In this document: positions 49,958-61,900 of the stretch, one piece after another
How positions within the stretch are numbered: the first letter of the stretch is position 1
How the letters are laid out: each line of letters opens with the position of its first letter
Assembly (NCBI GenBank): GCA_921293015.1
Contig: OV121093.1
Location: forward strand, 25,864,622 to 25,928,621
Direction: 5' to 3'
Length of the DNA: 64,000 nt
From: Phorcus lineatus
Taxonomy: Eukaryota; Mollusca; Gastropoda; Trochida; Trochidae
Notes under the pieces: generated by a model
Databases searched by the model: none
What the model was told of the DNA's origin: nothing
The model's input: only the letters and a program-made list of their open reading frames with translations
Program-made: the position numbers and the translations under genes

Positions 49958-52900
49958 AGACAAAAAATGACACATAGCCAACATAACTCCAACATGTTTC
50001 ATTGATATCTTCAGGGAGTCTTACAAAAACTTCATTGATATCTTCAGGGAGTCTTACAAAAACTTCGTTGATATCTTCAGGGAGTCTTACAAAAACTTCA
50101 TTGATATCTTCAGGGAGTCTTACAAAAACTTCATTGATATCTTCAGGGAGTCTTATATATATATATCCACTCTGTGTGTTCTCCATTATCTGTATACATT
50201 CAGGAAGATACTGGAACTAGGAATTCCATGGTAATGACCGAGAATTTTGCGTGATCGAAGATAAACGTTCTTCCTGTGTGAAGATACCCATACGTACAGC
50301 TGAACAAGGCTGTTGTGACTTTCCTTTTTACATATCACAGCGTTAAGCCAAGGACACAAATGTTTAGTATCGAACCAGGGTTTTAAGCAATAAAGGCCAG
50401 CATGCTAATTTTAAGTAAAATTTAGAAAAAATTTCACTGGAGGATAGCAAAGATATTTTCAATAAACACAGCAGACTCTTTAAGTGTGTGTTTCATTCGA
50501 GTTACCTTTTCAGTAGAAAAACGATTATTTGTGACATTCAACTGTATGTACATGTATTATAGGTTTTAGAGCGCAATAATTTAAACTGTTATCATAAAAC
50601 AAGTTATACTGTACACAACCAAATAATTCATCGTCTATTTAAATATAAATGTAGCTATAAAAGTAATGATAAGCATAAGCAAAGTTGGTAAGTCTGTATT
50701 TTTTAAATCTTCCTAGTCCCGCAAAGACCCGTGTTTCATACAACAGTCCATCCAATAACAACAACAACGTGTAAGCCTTTGAGGAATGGAACGAACTGCA
50801 GTATGATCTGTAGCGAGGGTTGCAGTGACACGTGTGACAGAACAAATGGACGCTGTAACTGCAAACCTGGGTATGAGGGAGATGCTTGTGTTGACAGTAA
50901 GTCGGTAAACAAAGCTTTGAATATATGTGCCTATTCATCCTTTAACAATATATACGTTGAGAGTCAGTGGAGTACTAGTCAAGAAGAAAATATACGATAA
51001 CCAAGGATTTCTGTCAATTCCTGAATGATGTTATGACAATGTGGCAAATCGCCACATCTTTCATTTGGTATTGGATCTGCACTATTGTACTTTGTTTTAA
51101 TATACATTATTTGAAAATTATCACTAACTGTTTCTTTATATGATCAGGTGATAAAATAACTAAAAGAATTAGTGATATAGCCAAATCTACCTGCTGATCA
51201 ATTTTGGTTTGAATATACGTTTTGAAGCTCTCATCATTCTGAAATTATAAGTAGATAATTTTACAGATGTCAGATGAAATTAAATAAATACCTTGTTAGA
51301 ATGGCAAATCGATACTGTATGTATAATATGTATAGTGTCATGTACAGTTGTTTTCCCAATCATCAGAAATACGAAAACGTCTGTCAATTAGCTGTTGGTC
51401 TACCAATCTATGATAATAGTATAACAAAGGAGTTCTGTTAATTCCTGCTCCAACTGTTCGTCATGGTATGCTATAGGTTGACAATGTTGTTAAATCGCCA
51501 CATCTTTCATTTTTTATTGGGATCATATATCTGCAATATTGTGACAAGGATGTATGATGCAAAATACTAAAGAAAATTCACTGAGAAACCGATTTTCTAT
51601 AACTGTAACTGAAATGACAATGTTGTTGAGATCGCTAAATTTTATCTGTTCATAATGTGGGTGTTTTCAGGGTTACAATTGTGACATTTATTCTTTAAGG
51701 GGACAAGGATTTATGATGCAAATTCTAAAGAATTAAGAATCGGTTTTACAGCCTGTCCACCCGGGAGTTATGGACTCAACTGCAGTTTGATCTGTAGCGA
51801 GGGTTGCAGTGACACGTGTATCAGGACAGACGGACGATGTGACTGCAAACCTGGATTTGATGGAGATACTTGTGTTCACAGTAAGTTGAGTAAAACTGAT
51901 AGAACGTCACTAACCTGTTTCAAAGATGGATATATGGAGAGATCTTTTTAAATTCATGGTCAGTTAAACCAGCCCTCCATTCTTTCAATAACAAGAGGTC
52001 TTGATATATCAATATATTATAGATCATTAGGGAAAAGATTTTCTATAACTGTAACTGTCATGAAAAAGTTGTTGAAATCGCTAAATTGTATCTGTTCATA
52101 ATTTTGGTGTTTTTCAGTGTTACAACTGTAACATGTATATTTTAAATTGACAAGGATTTATGATGCAAAGTTCTAAAGCATTAAGAATCGGTTTGCTAAA
52201 GGTATTGATGAAAATGTTGTAAAATGGGCCACATCTTCATGTTTTATGGGATCATATTTCTGCAATATGGTACCTTGTTTTAACATAGATTATTTGAAAA
52301 ATAACGTTAACTGTTTCTTTCTGTGATCAGGTAATAAAATAACTCAATAAATCAGTGATGCTTGTGTTGACAGTAAATGGAATAAAGCATATACACTGCC
52401 ACTTTGTGGGGGATATAGCCAAATCTGCCTGCTTATTAATTTTGGTTTATGTATACTTTTTGAAGCTCTCATCATTCTGAAATTAATAGTAGATACTTTT
52501 CAGTTTTCAGAAGAAATGAAATAAATACCTTGTTAGAATGGCAAATCGATACTGTACATATAATATGTATAGTGTCATGTACAGTTGTTTTTCCCAATCA
52601 ACAGAAATACGAAAACGTCTGTCAATTGGCTGTTCATTTTTAGACATAGCAATATTGGTTGCCATTTATTTTGTTAATTTTCACAGCCTGTCAACCTGGG
52701 AGTTATGGAGCCAACTGTAATAGCATCTGTAGCGAAATAACAAATGGATGCTGTAACTGCACACCTAGGTTTCTTTATTCTTTTGGCCCCTATTCTTGAC
52801 AAGGACAAGTGACAAGGATGTATGATTCAAAATACTAAAGAAAATTCACTGAGAAACCGATATTCTATAACTGTAACTGTCATGACAATGTTGTTGAGAT

Positions 52901-55900
52901 CGCTAAATTTTATCTGTTCATAATGTGGGTGTTTTTCAGGGTTACAATTGTGACAGTCATTCTTAAAAGTGACAAGGATTTATGATGCAAATTCTAAAGC
53001 ATTAAGAATCGGTTTTACAGCCTGTCCACCCGGGAGTTATGGAGTAAACTGTAGTATGATCTGTAGCGAGGGTTGCAGTGACACGTGTAACAGGACAGAC
53101 GGACGATGTGACTGCAAACCTGGATTTGAGGGAGATACTTGTGTTAATAGTAAGTTGAGTAAAACTGATAGAACGTCACTAACCTGTTTCAAAAATGGAT
53201 CTACGGAGAGATCTTTCTAAAATCATTGTCAGTTAAACAAGCCCTCCATTGTATCAATAACAAAATGTCCTTATATTTCGATATATATGAGATCACTCAG
53301 GACCTAATTTTCTATAACTGTAACTGTCCTGACAATGTTGTTGAGATCGCTAAATCTTTACAGTATTAGATTTTAAATAACGAATATTTAATGTCATTTA
53401 GGTAGTGAACAAACGTCATATCCTTATATTTGGCACCACACTATCTGAAATACTTTCTCGGGTCATGTCCAATCAAACCCGGTCGGTGTTACTGAAAGTA
53501 ATTAATAGAATCTGTTTATTTATGATGCAAAATCTATAACAATAAGAATTGTTTTTACAGCCTGCCCATCTGGGACTTATGGAGTCAATTGCAGAAGTAT
53601 CTGTAGCAAGGGTTGCGGGGATATATGTGACAGGACAGACGGACGGTGTGACTGTAAACCTGGATATAGGGGAGATACATGTGTTGAAAGTAAGTAGAGA
53701 TCCTAAGTCACTTTCTTGTTCAGCTGATACAGTTGACCATGGCAATGATTAGCTTTATATGAACTTGAACTGGAGAGAACCAAAGATATTCATTCTTAGC
53801 TTCGTGACATAATTTTGCAATACGATGTCCATTAACAATGCTTAGAGTTAGGACTCATTCTCACACCGATTTTATTTGTTGTATCGACTAGAAATGCAGG
53901 TGCGCATTCTGAAATTGAATACTGTTGACTGCTAAAAGTCATACCAGGTTATTAACCAAGTATTGTCTGTTATAATATTATTTAAACATTTTCCTCACAT
54001 ATGCTAAACAACAGGATGCCAAGAAGGCTTGGGCGGGGTAGGATGTACGTCAAGATGCAGTGAGGGCTGTGTGTCGTGCTCCCTCGCTGGGACCTGTGAA
54101 CCTCCATGCAGACCAGAATGGGAGGGCAACAGCTGTCAGACGAAAATAATTTGTGAGTCGCTAATATGTGTTTGGTTTCTTTATCACTTGGCTTTAAGTG
54201 TTTAATTTAACGATATTTGTTTACTATGAATATGTTTCTGTATATTTTCATACTTCAACCTTACAGCAATTTTGTACGAGTAACTGTATTCATTTATGCA
54301 GCTCATATGATTCACCCATATATTCAAATCCTAAAGAGTACATAGCTAAGATCCTGAGATAACGATGTCTTATTAGATTGTCCAGAAGACGAGTACAACA
54401 CAACAATCGGGGTCTTCAACATCGAGAAGACGCCAGTCGGTGTGACGTTCAACACTTCTGAACTCTGTCATGTTGGTGAGATGGCATTGAATAATCTCTC
54501 ACTTCCTTTTCATAACGTTTTCTCAGACCGGTTTTGATATTTTGTTAGATGAAAATGGTTTTACCTGATAATTCACAGTATTCTGTTATCGAACTGTGGC
54601 AATTGAGTTTCGGATGTCGGTGAACTATGTGATTGTGTACACACGTGAGATCTTAGGATATCACGGTCAAGTTGTTCTCAAACGATCTTCCATCCAATGA
54701 GTAAATGATTAAGTATAAAATTTCCGAAAGCGAAGTTTTTAATATATATTTAGCGTTTTGCTTATAAATAGCCAACATAAATCAAACATTATTGCCAACT
54801 TATATGCTGACTAACATTTCCTCTATTTGGCTGCCATTTAGACGGCAGTTTTTACACTGTGACGTCAAAAGTTCACTGTTTTGTAATAATTTTTATTTCT
54901 TTAAGTTTATTGCCGTAATACGAAAGTGTAATATTGCTTTATAAATGCTAATCTGCAATGTCTAACCCGGGCGAGTAATTATTGCCCTTCCCAGACGGGC
55001 AACCCCTGGGAGAAGTAAGATGTACTGCTGATGGAAAAGGGGGAGGTAACTGGAGCAGCTTCACAACAAACAGAGCCTGTGACTATTCAGACCTTGATGT
55101 ATCCGATATATCTGAGACGTTGACAAACGTTTTACAGGTACCATATAGAAACTTACAACATTACATCTAAAGTGAATTTATTTTTAATTTACATTTTGCA
55201 GTGTTATAAATACTATGTAACCGGCGGATGGCTGATGTCACGGACCGTTCATAAATTAATTTTAAGCTTATCTGCCCTGTGAGGCCCAAAAGGCTTTTTG
55301 CGTTGCATGTCGTCCGACGTACTTCCGGTCGTCCGTCCCTACGTAGGTCTCTCATCTTCTCCTCCAGACCATTTTCTCATAAAATTTGAAATTTTGTGTA
55401 CAGACCCATGCCTAATAAAGTTGATAATTAATAGATTCGGTGACCCTGTGGCGCGTAATGAGGATCAGAGGGGCCACATCATCTTCTCCAAAAGAAAGAG
55501 GCATAGAAAGCTTCGATTTTGTGTTAAGTTTATTGGAAAACCACTTTTCTACTTTCTTACATTATAAAACATTTGAAACTGATAACAATGAAGTAGCAAT
55601 CTCTGTTTTCTCAAAATTAGCTAAGGAATGATTTTATCTATAAAAAAAATAATTGTTTCTGGTTGTGACAATTAATTTCATAAGGTGCACGTGATTGCCG
55701 TACGAGCATTTTCAATTCGACTGCTAGGGACGGTTTACAAACATTTCTCTCGCATTGCACAGTATAAAGCGAATGTTTTTTTAACTTCAACATGCGCTTT
55801 TGTTATTTATTGGTCATTGGTTAAATATTCATTTGGTCATTGCTATATATCCCTTCGTCAGGGGTCTGTTTTATTACATTGCAGTGAGGAGGGGGTCAGC

Positions 55901-58900
55901 TGATCATTAAGATTCACACACAATAAAAAGTGCCATTTAAGCTGTTCCTCATTGTCATTGGATGATATTTCCAAAACATTTGAGCATAAGTTCAAACGTT
56001 TGATTGGCCAGTGGTAGGCCTTTTATTCTTGAAAAATCTAATCCTCATCCACAAGATGCCTCATATTTTATTCACACTACTAGCACGACGAAGACATAGA
56101 GGAAGTGATACACACTGCGGTTAATATCTCCGAGAACTCAACCTTGAACCAGCCGGACGTCCTCATCATCACCAACATCATGGAGAAAACCACGAACCTC
56201 TCGGAGGTCTCAGGGCAGGTGGGGTATAACATCTTTGTCGGTCTAGAGACAAATGGGTGATTACATCTCGGAGGTCTCAGGGCAGGTGGGGTATAACATC
56301 TTTGTCGGTCTAGAGACAAATGGGTGATTACATCTCGGAGGTCTCAGGGCAGGTGGGGTATAACACCTTTGTCGGTCTAGAGACAACTGGGTGATTACAT
56401 CTCGGAGGTCTCAGGGCAGGTATAGTATAACATCTTGGTTGGTCTAGAGACAAATGGGTGATTACATCTCGGAGGTCTCAGGGCAGGTGGGATATAACAT
56501 CTTTGTCGGTCTAGAGACAAATGGGTGATGACATCTCGGAGGTCTCAGGGCAAATCGGGTAAAACATCTCGGTCGGTCTAGAGACAAATGGGTGATTACC
56601 TCTCGGAGGTCTCAGGTCCTGTTAGTGATAAAATAAATGTGTTGTACTTACGACTTAGTGCTAAGAGAGCTTCAAAAATCTAGACCCATATGCGTAACGT
56701 CAATTGGTGTTGAGTATCTATGTATAAAGGATTTTGTGAATGAATATAAGTAACTATTATATACAATATTATTGAGTATTTTCATTTATTCTTGCTCTCT
56801 GATTGCATGTTTAAGGTCGCAACAGGGGTACTGAAGATGTACAGCACAGTTATTGAGACACCGGAGTCAACCCTCGTTGACGCACAAGAAAGAGCTGCGG
56901 CACTTAACAGGTTTCATATTTCAAAACATCAACTTTATGCCTAACTTCATGACCACGAATAGGTTTTTTTACATTTAAAATATTCATTTTACTAAAGAAA
57001 ATTCAACTGAATGAGTGACATTACATCATTCAATACCATGTTCAACAATTGCCATATCGTGCTTTTAGGATAACATTAAGCATTACAAGTTCTCTGGGAA
57101 TGTAGAAGACTCTCACTATTTCCGTTTAGGATTCTTCGTTCAGTCGATGACGTCACAGGGAAGATCCAACCCGGCCCATCTGGGGAAGAGAGAGTTAGCT
57201 CAGAGACATTTGTGTCTCACGTCTGGGACCTGACCAACCCTAATTTGACCAATGAAAACTTCCCGGTTGGACTCCTCCTTCAGACGTCTGATGACAACGA
57301 GACCAGTGCTGTAAACTCTCTTTACAACAAATCTGTGGATTTTTCGCAGATAGATGCAGCGATCATCCTGCCACGAACACATCTGATGAATCTCCGGAAT
57401 TGTAGGAAACGTATTCCATTCTGTTCGCTTGTTATTAAGCATCATCTAACTTCGTTGCAAACATTTAATCTATTCTTGGTATACCCATTCCTTTAAAAGT
57501 CCAGCTATGGATTAAATAAGCGGCCGCTGGGTTCTGCTGTGTTGAATTTCATGGCACCAATCCACATAAACATACATTCTTAACAGTTCTTAATTTGAAT
57601 AATGGTGCTTAACTGGATTTGAACACAAAACTTCATGGTCCGAAACAGTTGCACTTTGATATGTCAAGTAGATCAATACCTTTGAAAACATTGCAACATC
57701 TAAAGTATGAAGATGCAAATTAAATTCTGATATTTATGGTGACGTTTTATTATAAATTGATATTTAACTGCATTACTTATTCATATAGGTAATGGAGGCA
57801 ATGACATACGCATGTCAATGAACGTTTACACGGACACCTCGCTGTTCAGTAAAGCCTCCACCACAGAAGCTAAATACCGCGTGAACAGCAAGGTTGTTTC
57901 TGCTAAAACCGTTTGTAATGGCATTGAGATCACGGACCTCGGCACTGAAAGGGTTACTTTGATCTTCTCCCAAACAAAGGTATTTCAGTCAAAATGTTCA
58001 TATCTTTTGTATTCAAATAAGGAGCTGTCACAAAATAAACATAAAAACATGAAAATTGGACAACAATCAACTGTTATGTTATTTTCATGATAGTCTCTAT
58101 ACGGGATCATATCTTGTCTGCTTATCATCCGCAAAAATTAATCAATATGTTTAAGTTCCACAGTTTAACAAAAACCTTCAAATATTAAGAAATTCCATCG
58201 CAGTTTCAAAAATATTTTTTAGATATGGAGTTATTATTCATTAATATAGTTTTTATTGTTCATTTATTTAAAATAAAATGCACGTTCAATTGTTCAAGTG
58301 TGTCCAAGTTTATTAACCTAAATTACACGTCTTCTCTAGAGTCTGATTAACCAAATGTGTAGCAGTACCTGTAGTAGAACAGCAAAACGAGAGATGACGA
58401 CGGCTTAAAAATCTTACATCAGACTCTTTTACCAAATTGAGAATCAGACAAACTATCTTAATGTTCTCATTTGACGGCAAATGGGCTTGTCATATCAACA
58501 ATATACTGAAGGTCACTGCTAGAATGACCAGTTCTCTAAGAAAACTAAAGTATCTTTTGAATAGAAAGACGTTAAGTAATATCTATAAAGTATATATTAG
58601 GCCACACTTGGAATATGCATGTGAAGTATGGGATGGTTGCACATTAGAATAGGCAGACAAACTAGTAAAGCAGCAGCTAGAAGCCGCAAGGATAACTACG
58701 GGACTCCCACGTTATGTTTCTAGAAGTATATTGTATTATGAAACTGACTGGGAAACGTTGAAGGAGCGTAGATGTAAAAGAACACTGTGTTTGCTTTTTA
58801 AAATAGTCATTAACAAAGCACCTGATTATCTGTGTGAAGTATTGCCTGAAAAAGTGGGGAATAATAGCAACTATAAGAAATTCAGAAAATCTACAACTCC

Positions 58901-61900
58901 CCATATCAAGAATTAAGTAATCTTATGAATCGTTCTTTCCTTCGGCAATTCGACATTGGAATAATCTGTCTCTTGAAGTAAGAAATTGTCCAACCATTTC
59001 TCAATTTAAACGTAAACTTCAAAAGATATCAGATGTAGCACCTGAATATTTTTCGGCAAGAAAAAGGTTTCTAAACATTTTACACACAAAACTTAGACAT
59101 GGTTGTAGTGAGTTAAACTATGATCTATTTGAAGTAGGTTTAGTCAACGACCCCAGCTGTTTATTTTATTTTTGATTGTACATTTCTTCAAGTCTAGCGC
59201 AATAGATTATTGAATAAGGTATCAAAGGTAACTCTAGGGAGAGTGCCCTTAGATGTTAGCTTAATCCTTAATGACCATACAGATCTATTGCTTTATGAAA
59301 ACGAATACATATTCAAATATGTACAAGTGTATATTCAAGAAACAAAGAGATTTAGGTGTCCCTTTTAACCAAAATTTCCTTATTCTCTCTTTATTTTCTG
59401 TATATTTTGTATTACATTGTTTAATTTGACTGTATACATAATGCAAATGTGAAATGTAACTATTATGGAGAGGGCTTGATAAGTTGGACAACTTGTGCCT
59501 AATCCATTTTACTTCTGTGAATAAAATATGTTTAAATCAACTATCTATCTAAAGGTTTTAGATCCACGGGGTACGTAATGAAATTGAATCGATTCTCATC
59601 CCATTAAATCGATAACGTTTTTAGGAGATAATATTGTAAGTTATGTTTATCCAAATTATCGCAGTATGTTAAGGCAATTCTACATTAATTCGTGTGGTCT
59701 GATTTCATTTACATGTATATTTCGTGATGCTCTAGTTCGTTCATGTTCATCCAACTTCAATCAATTTCAGTAGTTCTTTTTAATCATTCATGTTCATCCA
59801 AGAGAATATTTAATTGTTATTCATGATTTCTCGTCGCCATTCTTATTTATCCGAGGTGTTAATTATTTCGTTTAGTTATCATTCATATTAATTGTGCATA
59901 TTTATCTATGTTCTGTCATATTCATATTTATAATTATCTATAACTTATTTCAGGTAGATGAGGGTGTAGTAAAGACGTGCGGCTACTGGAACTTCAGTCT
60001 CAGCGGGTGGTCTACCGATGGGTGCCAGCTCTCACAGGGCGAAGCGAGTCGGGACGTTTGTATATGTGACCATCTTACAAACTTTGCTATATTGATGGTA
60101 GGTTGAAAACATTCTCAAAAATAACAAAAGTGTACAGCAGTTTTTGGGAAATGTGAACATATTACCAAACTAGCATTTTTACTTCAAAGGATCACGAGTC
60201 AACCTAGTATATCTATGCAAATATAGGAATTCGCTTTTATGCAACATACCAAGTTACCATTAGCCAAAAGCATGAATAGGCGCTTTTAAAGGCACTGGTA
60301 CAGTACATAACAAGTTTCTAAAGGAACAAAGTGAGTTCAAGAAAAGGATACCAAATGTCACCAGTTTCAAGACTATCTGGTTCTAATAAATGCAGACGAA
60401 CGTAAACCGTCACCTTTCGTGAGTTTTTACCTTCTGAAGGAACATATTTTCTTTAACTAATTCTAATGAGGAAAACTTGAAGAAATAGGACATCCAAAAC
60501 CGTGCTATAGTGCCTTTAACTAATTTTAATGAGGAAGGTTTGTAGAAATAGGACAGCCAAAACCATGATATAGTGCCTATTACTAATTTCAATGAGGAAG
60601 GTTTGAAGACATAGGACATCTAAAACCGTGCTCTAGCGCCTTTAACTACACGTATTTTGTTGAGCAGAACGTGGAGGGAGAAGCGGAAGGTAGCCCTGTG
60701 CACAGTCTCCCGCTGTCGTTGATCACGGTTATCGGTATGTCTCTCTCCATCACGGGTCTCTCATGTACACTGCTGTCTTTCGTCCTCTTCAGGTGAGTAT
60801 CGCAATTCTCATTCTTAACAAATCTTAAACAGTATATCTTTCTATATCGTGATGTCGTCAAGGAAACAACAGATATACATTTGCCTCTGTCTTTGTCTCT
60901 GTCTGTCTGTCTCTTCCTTTTTCTCCCTTTCAAATTTAATAGGATAAATGTGTCACATACGGATACGTGAAATATGTAAAAACGAAAAGATACGAGACAA
61001 TATAACAATAATGCATTTGTAAAGCACCTAATATCCACGCTCAGTGGCGCTAATATAAAGATTATATCTGGTATGAAGTTGTTTTCAGCAGGTATTTGAC
61101 CTTTTCCCTCTGTAACTTTCGACAGGAAACTGAGAGAGAAGCACCCACAACAAACACTCTTCAACCTGGCACTGGCCGAACTCTGCGCATGGCTTGTCTT
61201 TTTGGCGGGAATAACGCAAACTCAGAGCCACACTGGATGTACGCTGGTCGCAATCTTGTTGCACTACTTCCTGTTAGCCTCGTTTATGTGGATGTTGGCT
61301 GAGGCTTTCCTCCACTATCTGCTGCTGGTCAAGGCGCGTGTTCAGGGATCTTTCACTAAATGGTACACTCTCAAGACGGGGATGCTGGCTTGGGGTGAGG
61401 TTTAACAAAAAAGTATAGGAGATAATATGAACTGTGGTCAAGCCGTAATCTTAGTTCTAGATGAAAACTAAAAAATTTGAAAAAGAGAAAAGAATTATCG
61501 TCATTGTCACTTTTGTTTGTGGACAAACATTGTCTTATTTAATTTTCAGTTATACTGACTTGTAATATAAAGAATACTGTGAACGAGAATCGAGTATATC
61601 AACTGCTCAATTGTATCAACTGTTATTGTATATAACGTAAGCTCCTATGTTTTCCTATGATTTTTATTCTGTTCATGTAGGTCTCCCTCTCTTACCAGTG
61701 CTGATAGTACTGGCTGTGGATCCTGGCTTATATCGAGGGAGTGACTCACAGTAAGGCTATAAAAACAAAGTATTACATGTTAAATTTTATGTTCATCTCA
61801 TCGAAATCAAATCATTGATTCGCACCCTAGTCTTATACTTGCTTGTTCCTTATCACTGTTACATGTTCCTATATCTGTTCCTTATCTCTGTTCCTTATCT

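Larger units (their letters stand above)
51100..53690 (+). repeat. tandem duplicated EGF-exon units
   Basis: Exons at 51752, 53021 and 53561, the dead exon at 52687, and their intron arms (for example aatggcaaatcgatactgta at ~51300 and ~52538; gattctaaag/attaagaatcggtt before each acceptor) are copies of one another. Unequal crossing-over of one exon plus intron is the simple cause. Confidence 0.8.

Noticed and set aside
49787..50005. Open frames of repeated Tyr-Ile on both strands
   Set aside because: They are translations of the TA microsatellite.
49998..50155. Regular 33-bp repeats resembling a CRISPR array
   Set aside because: Repeats are head-to-tail with no spacers, and the genome is eukaryotic; it is a minisatellite.
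60646..61164. 172-codon minus-strand open frame
   Set aside because: It is antisense to GPCR exons 17-18 and an intron, with no domain.
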